Assembly (NCBI RefSeq): GCF_021462825.1
Contig: NZ_JAKEEB010000001.1
Coordinates: forward strand, 372,001 to 436,000
DNA length: 64,000 nt
Source: Streptomyces glomeratus
GTDB lineage: Bacteria; Actinomycetota; Actinomycetes; Streptomycetales; Streptomycetaceae
Direction of reading: 5' to 3'
In this document: positions 27,446 to 37,731 of the stretch, one piece after another
Layout: each line of letters starts with the position of its first letter
How positions within the stretch are numbered: position 1 is the stretch's first letter
The notes under the pieces: model-generated
Told to the model about the DNA's origin: nothing
Databases searched by the model: none
Seen by the model: only the letters and a program-made list of their open reading frames with translations
Program-made: the position numbers and the translations under genes

Positions 27446-27529
27446 CCCCGTTTTTTCAGACTCGTCTCACGTTGGCTCGTTAGTCTGCGCGCACCAAGGC
27501 GCTGAACCGGGTGAGACAGGAGGCTGAGG

Positions 27530-28111
27530 GTGGCGCGCGGAGGTCAGGGACTTGCACGGGTGGCCGTCGTCGTACGGGCCGGGGCCGCACCGCTGTGGTG
27601 GCTCGGGGTGCTGGCGGCCGGTATCGGGGTTCTGGTGCCCGGAGTGACGGGGCGCCGGATCGGCGTCTTGGCCGGGGCGGGGCTGTTCGTCGTCGCCGCG
27701 GCCGTGGTCGGGTACGCGCGCCGCAAGCGGTACACGGCTCTTGCCCGTGGCGCCGCCCGCGCCGGCAAGTACGACGTGCTCCAGGACCGCGCGGTGACCG
27801 TACGGACCTGGCGGCGCGGCCACCGCTGGTGGCTGCTCGCCGCCTTCGCCGCTGCGCTCGCCGGCTCCTTCGCGGTGCCCGCCGCCGGAGGGATGCTGCT
27901 CGCCGGGACGGGCACCGGGCTGCGGCTCAAGGCCGCCTGGCTCGGCCGCCGCGAGCGCGCCGACGAGGCACTGCTGTGGGTGCGGGTCGACTGGCTCGCC
28001 CGCGGGGGCGCCCCCGCGGGCAAGCCGGTCAAGGGCTACCGCAGCACCGGCATCGCGGCCGGCGACGCGGCCCCGGGCGGGGCGCGCCGCCGTACCGCGG
28101 AGCTGGTGTAG
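27530..28111 (+). CDS. Membrane protein of unknown function
   Basis: A 193-residue protein with two early hydrophobic helices (about 20-38 and 42-60), a basic cytoplasmic stretch (YARRKRYTALARGAARAGKY), two further hydrophobic segments (about 104-130), and a soluble Arg-rich C-terminus. GTG 27530 is preceded by AGGAGG at about 27517. No family is recognised. Transcribed alone, convergent with the Roadblock cluster. Confidence 0.75.
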   Translation: MARGGQGLARVAVVVRAGAAPLWWLGVLAAGIGVLVPGVTGRRIGVLAGAGLFVVAAAVVGYARRKRYTALARGAARAGKYDVLQDRAVTVRTWRRGHRWWLLAAFAAALAGSFAVPAAGGMLLAGTGTGLRLKAAWLGRRERADEALLWVRVDWLARGGAPAGKPVKGYRSTGIAAGDAAPGGARRRTAELV

Positions 28112-28140
28112 CGCGGGCCGGGAGCGGACGGGCCGGGAGG

Positions 28141-28515
28141 TCAGACCTCCAGGTCCTCCTCGATCTTCCTCAGCTGGTGGCGCGCCATCGCCAGGTTGGC
28201 GCGCTTGGCGTCGAGGACCAGATAGAGGAACAGGCCGTTGCCGCCGCGGCCGGTCAGCAGCCGGATCAGGTGGTACTGGTCGGACAGGGTGATCAGGATG
28301 TCCTCGATCTGCCCCTTGAGTCCGAGGTGCTCCATGGTGCGCAGCTTGGCCCGTACGACATCGGTGTTGCCGGCGGCCGCGACCGTGAGGTCGAAGCTCT
28401 TGCTGCCGCCCATCGTGCCCAGCGCCATGCCGGTGGTGTAGTCGACGAGAGCGGCTCCGGTCGCGCCCTCGATGGAGGCGAGCGCCTCTTTCAGCGCGGT
28501 TTCGGTGTTGGCCAT
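28141..28515 (-). CDS. Roadblock/LC7-domain protein
   Basis: A 124-residue single Roadblock/LC7 domain: an N-terminal helix, the GAALVDYTTGMALGTMGG strand-turn, a central helix, and SDQYHLIRLL / NGLFLYLVLDA strands. Proteins of this fold (MglB, CvnB) bind and regulate small Ras-like GTPases. It is the last of four leftward genes that share related domains; no GTPase, sensor kinase or DUF742 gene (the usual conservon partners) is next to it. Cytoplasmic; partner unknown. Confidence 0.85.
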   Translation of the reverse strand: MANTETALKEALASIEGATGAALVDYTTGMALGTMGGSKSFDLTVAAAGNTDVVRAKLRTMEHLGLKGQIEDILITLSDQYHLIRLLTGRGGNGLFLYLVLDAKRANLAMARHQLRKIEEDLEV

Positions 28516-28531
28516 GTGTGCGTGTGTCCTT

Positions 28532-29047
28532 TCAACTTTCCGTGGTGGTGCGCGCGTTCGCGGCCGAACGTGGGCTCGCGGGGGTGCGCGCGGTACGGGT
28601 CCGCAAGGGGGCGGACCTGGCGGTGGTATCGGTGGCGGTTCTCGCGGTACGGGCCCGTGGCGGCTCGGCCCGCGGGGCGGCCTCGTCGATCAGCTCGCCG
28701 ATACGGCTGCTGGCGCGGCGGCCCTCCAGATGCAGCCGGCCGACGTTGACGCGGTCCTCGGCGAGCAGGGTGAGGACCGCGCCGCGGCCCGCGGCGTACG
28801 TGGCGACGTAACCGTGGACGCCGCGGACGAGCAGTTCGCGGAAGTCGCCCTGTCCTGTCGCGTCCGCCAGCCGTATGGCGACGCCCAGCGCAGCGGCGGT
28901 GAGCGCGGCGACACCCTCGGGTTCGACGCCGGCGGTGTCCTGGGCGAGGACCAGTCCGTCGACGCTGGCGGCGAGGGCGCCGGTCAGCTGGGGGATGCGG
29001 GTCCTCAGGCGGCGGAGTTCGTCGAGGACCTCGGGCTCCGCGTCCAT
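28532..29047 (-). CDS. Roadblock/LC7-like protein with disordered tail
   Basis: A 171-residue protein starting MDAEPEVLDELRRLRTRIPQ. Residues about 1-115 form a Roadblock-like domain (GALAASVDGLVLAQDTAG, GVAALTAAALGVAIRLAD, AVLTLLAEDRVNVGRLHLEG) and the rest is an Arg/Thr/Ala-rich disordered tail. ATG 29047 has GGAGA about six bases upstream. It lies 16 bases upstream of the next Roadblock gene in the same operon. The tail is a likely interaction region, which is inference. Confidence 0.82.
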   Translation of the reverse strand: MDAEPEVLDELRRLRTRIPQLTGALAASVDGLVLAQDTAGVEPEGVAALTAAALGVAIRLADATGQGDFRELLVRGVHGYVATYAAGRGAVLTLLAEDRVNVGRLHLEGRRASSRIGELIDEAAPRAEPPRARTARTATDTTARSAPLRTRTARTPASPRSAANARTTTES

Positions 29048-29087
29048 CAGGGGTCTCCTCTCGGCGGGGCGTTGGCGTTCGAGCCGG

Positions 29088-29996
29088 TCAAAGGGCCTCC
29101 AGCGCATCCCTCAGCCTCTTCAGCAACGTGATGTGGGGGTCGGCGAAAGGCGATGACAGATCGGTGGGTGCGGCCCTCGGGGCCTCGTGCGGGGGTGACG
29201 GGGCCTGCGGCACCGGGCCCGGGCCGACGCCCGGGGCCGCGCCGAGGGCGGGGAACGGGCTCGGAGCCGGGCCGGGAACGGGCACCGGGCGGGCCGTGAC
29301 GGCGCCTGCCGCCGCCAGACGCCGTACGTCGACCAGCGTGTGGAACGCCGGGCGGCCCAGCGCCCGGGAGATGTCCGCCGCCGTGCGCACTCCGTCGATC
29401 CGGTCGAGCACCTCCCCCTGGCGGGGCGTGACCGACGTGACCACCGGATGGCCGGTGCGCAGGAGAGGGGCCTCGTCCGTGGCCGGGTCGGGCCAGATGC
29501 GGTGCAGCAGCTCACGGCGGCGCACCGTCTCGCGCTCCACCCCGGCCACCGGTACCGGGCGCACGGGGCCCAGCCAGTGCGCCTCGCCGTACCGGAAGCG
29601 GGCGGGGGCGCTGCTCGGGCCCAGGACGAAGTACGCCGCGTCGTACAGCGCCCCCAGATGGCACAGTTCCAGGGCGCCCTCGCTGATGAGGCCGCTGTCG
29701 ACCAGGAACCGTCCCACCCGGTGGCGCGTCCCCGCCTCGGCGACCGCCTCGCGCCAGCCGTCCTCGTCGAGCGCGCCGCGCGCGATGAGCAGGGCGTCGA
29801 GGCCGGGGGTCGCGGGGCTCTCGGCGTACACCACCTGGCCGTCGGCCAGATGGAGCAGGCCTCCCTCGCGCATCAGCACTCCGGTGGCCCGTTCGGCGGC
29901 GAGCCTGCTGAGCATGGGGGACAGGCCGCCGCTCGGGATCTGCGTGCGCTGCCGCGTGGGCAGCGGGGGCGGCGGAGGAGTCGCGACCATCGTCAT
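29088..29996 (-). CDS. DUF4388/PatA-N-like protein in Roadblock cluster
   Basis: A 302-residue cytoplasmic protein. Residues about 18-140 resemble DUF4388 (PatA N-terminal): RATGVLMREGGLLHLADGQV, VYAESPATPG and LGALYDAAYFVLG. A linker and a winged-helix-like part follow (TPRQGEVLDRIDGVRTAADI to HTLVDVRRLAAAG), and a Pro-rich tail ends in a short helix (ITLLKRLRDALEAL). ATG 29996 overlaps the stop of the preceding gene as ATGA, so translation is coupled. DUF4388 proteins are linked to signalling in cyanobacteria and myxobacteria; here it probably works with the Roadblock partners. Confidence 0.78.
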   Translation of the reverse strand: MTMVATPPPPPLPTRQRTQIPSGGLSPMLSRLAAERATGVLMREGGLLHLADGQVVYAESPATPGLDALLIARGALDEDGWREAVAEAGTRHRVGRFLVDSGLISEGALELCHLGALYDAAYFVLGPSSAPARFRYGEAHWLGPVRPVPVAGVERETVRRRELLHRIWPDPATDEAPLLRTGHPVVTSVTPRQGEVLDRIDGVRTAADISRALGRPAFHTLVDVRRLAAAGAVTARPVPVPGPAPSPFPALGAAPGVGPGPVPQAPSPPHEAPRAAPTDLSSPFADPHITLLKRLRDALEAL

Positions 29997-30391
29997 CCCA
30001 GCACCAGCCGCCCGGCCATCTCGCCGAGCCGGATGCGGGCGAGGGCGAGGTTGCCTTCCGCGCGGGCCAGCCACAGGTGCAGGAAGACGCTGCTGTCGAA
30101 CGTCGTCGGGACGAACCGCAGCAGGTGGTAGCTGTCCCGGTTGGCGATGATCAGGTCCTCGACCGGGCACGCGTCGTCGGACCAGTCGGCGTCGTCCTCC
30201 GGGGCGAACGCGCGGTGTTCGGCGGCCAGCCGGGCCAGCTCCGCGGCCTCCGCCGCGGTCGTCTCGTGGTCACCGCCGGGTGCGTCCCCGACCGTGCCCA
30301 GCGCGAGCCCGCTGGTCCAGTCGACCACCGCGGCGCCCCGGGCACCGGGCAGTCGCATGGCTTCCAACAGGCACTCGTCGATTCCGGGCAC
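29993..30391 (-). CDS. Roadblock/LC7-like protein, first gene of cluster
   Basis: A 132-residue protein: PGIDECLLEAMRLPGARGAA, VVDWTSGLALGTVGD, an inserted acidic stretch (DDADWSDDACPVEDL), then NRDSYHLLRFVP and SSVFLHLWLARAEGNLALAR. This matches the Roadblock order seen in the 28141 gene, with an acidic insertion. The GTG at 30391 is strongly supported by GGAGGGGA six bases upstream; a longer frame to 30514 has no such site. It overlaps the DUF4388 gene by four bases, indicating an operon. Confidence 0.82.
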   Translation of the reverse strand: MPGIDECLLEAMRLPGARGAAVVDWTSGLALGTVGDAPGGDHETTAAEAAELARLAAEHRAFAPEDDADWSDDACPVEDLIIANRDSYHLLRFVPTTFDSSVFLHLWLARAEGNLALARIRLGEMAGRLVLG

Positions 30392-30628
30392 CCTGGCTCC
30401 CCTCCCGCCTCTGGTACGGATGAGTGACTCTGAGGCTACGCAACGTGTGCGCGAAGGGGTGAGCGTTCTGGCATTTTCCAGTGGAACATGCGCGGAATCA
30501 CTAAGGTGGGTCAACTGACCTTGTTCGCAAGGCGGTTGGGGCGGAGGGGGTGCCCCCTTGCCGACCTGCGGGTATGCGGGCGGTGCGCCCGGAGGGGGGC
30601 GCCGCCCCCGGGGGGGTGCTCGGGCTGC

Positions 30629-32017
30629 TCAGAGATCCGTCAGTGCGCTTACGCGCGCCCCGCCCGACTCGGCCACGATCTCCTCGACGGTCTGCGGCTC
30701 CCGTACGACCGCGAACCGGATGCCTCCGCCCTCGTCCGGCGCGTAGCCGTACACCCCCGGGCGGGCCAGGGAGTTGTACGCGTAGTGATGCGCGAAGTAG
30801 TACGCCCCGGTGTCCAGGGCCGCCGCGTGGTCGCCCGGCTCGAGCAACGGCAGCGCGTGTGCCTGGGCCAGCAGATCGCCGGCGAAGCACGCCGGCCCGG
30901 CCACGTCCTGCACCACGGTCGGCCCCTGCTTCGGGTGCCCCTTGGCGTCGTAGGCCGCGATCCGCAGCGGCCAGGACCCCGGCGCGTACACCGTGCGGGT
31001 CGCGACCTGCACGCCCGCGTGCGTGACCGCCACGGCCCGTCCGCCCGCGCGCTTGGTGTACTCCACCCGCGCCACCACGGTCCCGTGCTTGGCCAGCAGC
31101 GACCGCCCGAACTCCGTGACCAGTCCGTACCGCCCGTCGAACAGCCCCGGAACCGCCTCCGCCAGCAGCCGCGCGTACTGCGCGTACGTCGGTGTCGTGG
31201 TGTCCGACGTGAAGTTGACCGGCAGCCCGCCGCCGATGTCGATCGTGTCGATCCGGCGGCGGCCGATCCGCCGGTTGATCTCCTCGGCGAGCGCGTAGCT
31301 CTCCGCGATGCCCCGCGCCATCAGCGACAGCGGCACTCCCTGGGAGCCGGAGTGCGCGTGCAGCCGGGTCAGCCAGGGCCGGTCGGCACAGGCGCGGATC
31401 AGCCACTCGCGCGCCCCCTCGTCCCGCAGTGCAACCCCGAACTTGGAGGTCGCGGTCGCCGTGGACAGTGCGTCGATCGCACCGGCGCCGACCTGCGGGT
31501 TCACGCGCATCCCGAGCGGGGAGGACGTCTTCGTCTGCCGCATGAGGGCGTCGACGCGGTCCAGCTCCTGAGGGTTGTCCACGTTCACGGCGATGCCCAG
31601 CGCCAGCGCCTCCCGCAGCTCCGCCGTCGTCTTGGCGGGCGAGTCCAGCACCGTCCGTTCCGGCTCCACTCCGGCCGCGCGGGCCAGCGCCAGCTCCCCG
31701 GGGCTCGCCACCTCCGCGCCGATGCCCGCCTCCCGCAGCAGCCGCAGCACCGGGACCAGCGGGGTCGCCTTCACCGCGAAGGCGTGCAGCACCGGGGTGC
31801 CGGGCGCGACCACCGCGTCGAAGGCCGCCCGCAGCGCGGCCGCCGAGTCCCGGATGCCGACGACGTCCAGCAGGCCGACGAGGGGCGCGTCCGGCCCCAG
31901 AAGTCCCTGCTCGACGGCGCTGCGCACGGCCTCGTCCCGGCGCACCACCCGGTTCACGTCGTCGGGGCGCCCGTCCCCGTCCCGGTGGTTGTCGAGTTCC
32001 GTCCCGCTGTGCCTCAT
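30629..32017 (-). CDS. Type III PLP-dependent decarboxylase-like enzyme
   Basis: A 462-residue alanine-racemase-fold enzyme of the ornithine/diaminopimelate decarboxylase group. The PLP Lys is in LHAFAVKATP (about 77), with the phosphate-binding IDIGGGLPV and the family's C-terminal GPACFAGD...DTGAYYF layout (Cys and Tyr from the partner subunit). The exact amine or amino-acid substrate is not readable. The start is uncertain: ATG 32017 is chosen, but GTG 32023, ATG 32050 or a later GTG are possible, and a near-repeat (AACATGAGGC with a following GAC/GCG) in the first codons confuses the choice. Divergent from hutU with a palindrome between. Confidence 0.85.
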   Translation of the reverse strand: MRHSGTELDNHRDGDGRPDDVNRVVRRDEAVRSAVEQGLLGPDAPLVGLLDVVGIRDSAAALRAAFDAVVAPGTPVLHAFAVKATPLVPVLRLLREAGIGAEVASPGELALARAAGVEPERTVLDSPAKTTAELREALALGIAVNVDNPQELDRVDALMRQTKTSSPLGMRVNPQVGAGAIDALSTATATSKFGVALRDEGAREWLIRACADRPWLTRLHAHSGSQGVPLSLMARGIAESYALAEEINRRIGRRRIDTIDIGGGLPVNFTSDTTTPTYAQYARLLAEAVPGLFDGRYGLVTEFGRSLLAKHGTVVARVEYTKRAGGRAVAVTHAGVQVATRTVYAPGSWPLRIAAYDAKGHPKQGPTVVQDVAGPACFAGDLLAQAHALPLLEPGDHAAALDTGAYYFAHHYAYNSLARPGVYGYAPDEGGGIRFAVVREPQTVEEIVAESGGARVSALTDL

Positions 32018-32153
32018 GTTCACCGCGTCCCCCGTCCGGTCGCGCCTCATGTTCGCCGCGACCCCCGTTCCCCCGTACCGCTCTTCGCGGCCCTGTCTCC
32101 AGCCAAACACCCCCGCGGCCGCCGTGCTGGCGCACGAACGTATTGACTAGCTC

Positions 32154-32178
32154 TATTCATGACGCGAGGATGTGAATA
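32154..32178. promoter_or_regulatory. 25-bp imperfect palindrome in the decarboxylase-hutU divergent region
   Basis: TATTCA (32154-32159) and TGAATA (32173-32178) form an inverted repeat with a 13-base spacer in an AT-rich patch about 70 bases upstream of hutU. It is placed to control hutU and possibly the divergent decarboxylase. Confidence 0.5.
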
Positions 32179-32244
32179 ACCACTGCAACAGTCCCCGCGC
32201 GCCCCCCACCCGGCCGCGTGCGGCCGTCCACCAGGAGGCAGACC

Positions 32245-33905
<1,661 letters not shown>

Positions 33906-33909
<4 letters not shown>

Positions 33910-35186
33910 CGCACGGAGAACGCGCACGGGGCGGGGGCGGCGCCCCCCGGCCCGTGCCCGGCGGCTCCTTCCACGAGATGTGGCGGGAGCTGGCACCCGT
34001 CGGCCGGCACCCCGGCTCCGGCGGTTACCGCCGTTTCGCCTGGACCGGTGCCGACTCGGAGTGCCGGGCCTGGTTCGAGGAGCAGGCCCGGGCCCGGGGG
34101 CTCGTCCACGAGGTGGACCGGAACGGCAACCAGTGGGCCTGGCTGGGGGATCCCACCGCAGGGGACGCCGTGGTGACCGGATCGCATCTGGACTCCGTGC
34201 CCGACGGCGGCGCCTTCGACGGGCCTCTCGGGGTCGTCTCCTCCTTCGCCGCCCTCGACGAACTGCGGGCGCGGGGTGTCGAGTTCGGCAGGCCCTTCGC
34301 CATCGTCAACTTCGGGGACGAGGAGGGTGCCCGCTTCGGTCTCGCCTGCGTCGGATCGCGGCTGACCGCCGGGCAGCTCACCGTCGAGCAGGCCCACCGG
34401 CTCACCGACGGCGACGGGATCACGCTGCCGCGGGCCATGGAGGCCGCCGGATACGACCCCGACGCCATCGGGCCCGACCCCGAACGGCTCGGCCGTATCG
34501 GCGCGTTCGTCGAACTGCATGTCGAGCAGGGGCGGACCCTGGACCTGAGCGGTGACCCCGTGGGCATCGCCAGCGCGATCTGGCCGCACGGGCGGTGGCG
34601 GTTCGACTTCCGCGGCGAGGCCAACCACGCGGGGACCACACGGCTCGTCGACCGCCGCGACCCCATGCTGTCGTACGCGGAGACCGTCCTCGCCGCCCGC
34701 CGGGAAGCCGAACTCGCCGGTGCCGTCGCCACGTTCGGCAAGATCGCCGTGGAGCCGAACGGCGTCAACGCCATCCCCTCCCTCGTGCGCGGCTGGCTCG
34801 ACTCCCGGGCCGCCGACCAGGCGAGCCTGGACGCCGTGGTCGGCGGCGTCGAGAAGGCGGCCCGTGAGTACGCGGAGGCCCACGGCATCGACCTCGACGT
34901 CGTCCGTGAGTCCTTCACGCCCGTCGTCGAGTTCGACCACGCCCTGCGCGACGAGCTCGCCCGCATCCTCGGCAAGGACCGGGACCCGGGGCTGACCGTC
35001 CCCGTCCTGGGTACCGGTGCCGGACACGACGCCGGGATCCTCTCCGGGAGCATTCCGACCGCCATGCTGTTCGTGCGCAACCCCACGGGCGTCTCCCACT
35101 CCCCGGCCGAGTACGCCGCCGAGGACGACTGCCTGGCCGGGGTGACCGCACTCGCCGACGTACTGGAAGGGCTGGTTCGCAGGTGA
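33906..35186 (+). CDS. M20-family amidohydrolase (allantoate amidohydrolase-like), hut operon member
   Basis: A 426-residue Zn/Mn M20 peptidase-fold hydrolase of the allantoate / N-carbamoyl-amino-acid group. Metal-site motifs are [16 protein letters not shown] (His, Asp), FGDEEGARF (Glu) and FVELHVEQG (His), with C-terminal GAGHDAGIL. The GTG start overlaps the hutU stop, and its own stop overlaps the hutF start, so it is embedded in the hut operon. The pathway via hutF yields N-formyl-L-glutamate, which needs a deformylase (HutG); no hutG is present here. This enzyme, acting on N-substituted amino acids, is a plausible replacement; that is inference. Confidence 0.93.
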
Positions 35187-36517
35187 CGCAGACGTACTGG
35201 CTGGAACACGCCTGGCTCGACCCCGCCGTCGAGCCGGGCGTCGCCCTGGAGGTCGCCGGCGGCCGCATCACCTCGGTCCGCAGGGGCGCCGCCACCCCGC
35301 CGCCCGGCGCCGAGATCCTGCGCGGGCTCACCTTGCCCGGGCTCGCCAACGCCCACTCGCACGCCTTCCACCGGGCCCTGCGCTCCACGGTCCAGGTCGG
35401 CTCCGGCACCTTCTGGACCTGGCGGGAGGTCATGTACTCGTTCGCCGACCGGCTGACCCCCCAGACGTACCACGCGCTCGCCCGCGCCGTGTACGCGGAG
35501 ATGGCGCTCGCCGGTGTCACCGCGGTCGGCGAGTTCCACTACGTTCACCACACCCCGGACGGCACGCCCTACGCCGACCCCAACGCCATGGGCGAGGCGC
35601 TCATCGACGCCGCCGCCGAGGCCGGCATCCGCATCACCCTCCTCGACACCGCCTATCTCTCCTCCGGCTTCGGACAGCCGCCCAACGCCCATCAGCTCCG
35701 CTTCTCCGACGGCACCGCCGAGGCCTGGGCAGAACGCTGTTCACTTCTCAAAGAACGGGATCACGCGCGGATCGGTGCGGCCGTCCACTCCGTACGGGCC
35801 GTGCCGGCCACGCAGCTGGCGACGGTGGCGCGCTGGGCCGAGGAGCGGCGGGCCCCGCTGCATGTCCACCTGTCCGAGCAGACGGCGGAGAACAACGCCT
35901 GCCTGGAGGCCCACGGCCGCACCCCGACGCAGCTCCTCGCCGACCACGGCGTCCTCGGGCCGCGCACCACGGGCGTCCACAACACCCACCTCACGGACGA
36001 GGACATCCGGCTGATCGGCTCCACCTCCACCGGCACCTGCATGTGCCCGACCACCGAGCGGGACCTCGCGGACGGCATCGGCCCGGCCAAGGCACTCCAG
36101 GCGGCCGGCTCCCCGCTCTCGCTGGGCTCCGACAGCCACGCCGTCATCGACCTGCTCGAGGAAGCGCGCGCCATGGAGCTCAACGAGCGGCTGCGCACCC
36201 GCACACGGGGCCACTGGACGGCGGCGGCGCTGCTGCGGGCCGCCTCCGCCGACGGGCACGCCGCACTCGGCTGGGAGGGAGCGGGGGTACTGGAGGCCGG
36301 TGCGCCCGCCGACTTCACGACGATCGCGCTCGACTCGGTCAGGACCGCGGGGCCGCTGCCGCGGCTGGGCGCGGAGACGGCCGTCTTCGCCGCGACGGCA
36401 GCGGATGTGCGCCATACGGTCGTGGGCGGACGGCACATCGTCCGCGACGGGGCGCACACACGCGTACCGGATGTGCCGCGGGCGCTGACGGACGCCGTCG
36501 AAGCCCTGCGCGCCTGA
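35183..36517 (+). CDS. hutF: Formimidoylglutamate deiminase
   Basis: A 444-residue amidohydrolase-superfamily enzyme converting N-formimino-L-glutamate to N-formyl-L-glutamate and ammonia. The metal motif is [11 protein letters not shown]; others are [32 protein letters not shown] and [15 protein letters not shown]. These are characteristic of HutF rather than of HutI. GTG 35183 overlaps the previous stop by four bases (GTGA). Presence of hutF means histidine is degraded by the five-step (formylglutamate) route, not by direct HutG cleavage. Confidence 0.95.
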   Translation: MTQTYWLEHAWLDPAVEPGVALEVAGGRITSVRRGAATPPPGAEILRGLTLPGLANAHSHAFHRALRSTVQVGSGTFWTWREVMYSFADRLTPQTYHALARAVYAEMALAGVTAVGEFHYVHHTPDGTPYADPNAMGEALIDAAAEAGIRITLLDTAYLSSGFGQPPNAHQLRFSDGTAEAWAERCSLLKERDHARIGAAVHSVRAVPATQLATVARWAEERRAPLHVHLSEQTAENNACLEAHGRTPTQLLADHGVLGPRTTGVHNTHLTDEDIRLIGSTSTGTCMCPTTERDLADGIGPAKALQAAGSPLSLGSDSHAVIDLLEEARAMELNERLRTRTRGHWTAAALLRAASADGHAALGWEGAGVLEAGAPADFTTIALDSVRTAGPLPRLGAETAVFAATAADVRHTVVGGRHIVRDGAHTRVPDVPRALTDAVEALRA

Positions 36518-36552
36518 CGTCCACCACCGGTCCGGCCACCCACGAGGAACCC

Positions 36553-37728
36553 ATGAGCAGCAGCACGGTCATCACCAACATCGCCAGCCTGGTCACCAAC
36601 GACCCCTCCCTCGGTGACACTTCGCCCCTCGGACTGATCCGGGACGCGGCCGTCGTCATCGACGGCGACCGCGTCGCGTGGATCGGTGAGTCAAGCAAAG
36701 CACCCGCCACCGACAACCGGGTCGACGCCGGCGGCCGGGCGGTGATCCCGGGCTTCGTGGACTCCCATTCGCACCTCGTCTTCGCGGGCGACCGCACCGA
36801 GGAGTTCAACGCCCGCATGTCGGGCCGCGGCTACTCGGCGGGCGGCATCCGCACCACGGTCGCGGCGACCCGGGCCGCATCGGACGCGGAGCTGGAGGCC
36901 GGCCTGGTGCGCTACCTCACCGAGGCCCTCCGCCAGGGCACCACCACCTTCGAGACGAAGTCCGGCTACGGCCTCACCGTCCGGGACGAGGCACGGTCCC
37001 TGCGCATCGCGTCCGCGCACACGGACGAGGTCACCTACCTTGGCGCCCACATCGTCTCCCCGGACTACGCCGAGGACCCCGCCGCGTACGTGGCCCTGGT
37101 CACCGGTGAGATGCTCGACGCCTGCGCCCCGTACGCCCGGTGGATCGACGTCTTCTGCGAGAAGGGCGCCTTCGACGGCGACCAGGCCCGCGCGATCCTC
37201 ACCGCGGGCAGGGCGAAGGGCCTGCACCCGCGCGTCCACGCCAACCAGCTGTCGTACGGCCCGGGAGTGCAGCTCGCCGTCGAACTCGACGCGGCCAGCG
37301 CCGACCACTGCACCCACCTGACGGACGCCGACGTCGACGCGCTGGCCAACGGCCGTACGGTCGCCACGCTTCTGCCGGGCGCCGAGTTCTCCACCCGCGC
37401 GCAGTGGCCCGATGCCCGCCGGCTGCTCGACGCGGGCGTCACGGTGGCCCTGTCCACGGACTGCAACCCGGGCTCGTCCTTCACGTCCTCGGTCCCGTTC
37501 TGCGTCGCGCTGGCCGTACGGGACATGGGGATGACCCCGGACGAGGCCGTCTGGTCGGCCACGGCGGGCGGAGCCGAGGCCCTGCGCCGCACGGACATCG
37601 GCCGCCTCACCCCGGGCGCGTACGCGGACCTGGCCCTCCTCGACGCCCCGAGCCATGTCCACCTGGCCTACCGGCCCGGCGTGCCGCTCGTCACCGGAGT
37701 GTGGCGGCGAGGCGTGCGGGTGGTCTGA
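36553..37728 (+). CDS. hutI: Imidazolonepropionase
   Basis: A 391-residue Zn/Fe amidohydrolase hydrolysing imidazolone-propionate to formimino-glutamate, third step of histidine degradation. Motifs are [16 protein letters not shown], the substrate-specificity segment [29 protein letters not shown] and [12 protein letters not shown] 36553 follows GAGGA at 36544. It is 35 bases after hutF, the last gene of the hut operon, and nearly abuts the convergent sigma-ricin gene at 37732, leaving little room for a terminator. Confidence 0.97.
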   Translation: MSSSTVITNIASLVTNDPSLGDTSPLGLIRDAAVVIDGDRVAWIGESSKAPATDNRVDAGGRAVIPGFVDSHSHLVFAGDRTEEFNARMSGRGYSAGGIRTTVAATRAASDAELEAGLVRYLTEALRQGTTTFETKSGYGLTVRDEARSLRIASAHTDEVTYLGAHIVSPDYAEDPAAYVALVTGEMLDACAPYARWIDVFCEKGAFDGDQARAILTAGRAKGLHPRVHANQLSYGPGVQLAVELDAASADHCTHLTDADVDALANGRTVATLLPGAEFSTRAQWPDARRLLDAGVTVALSTDCNPGSSFTSSVPFCVALAVRDMGMTPDEAVWSATAGGAEALRRTDIGRLTPGAYADLALLDAPSHVHLAYRPGVPLVTGVWRRGVRVV

Positions 37729-37731
37729 CCG

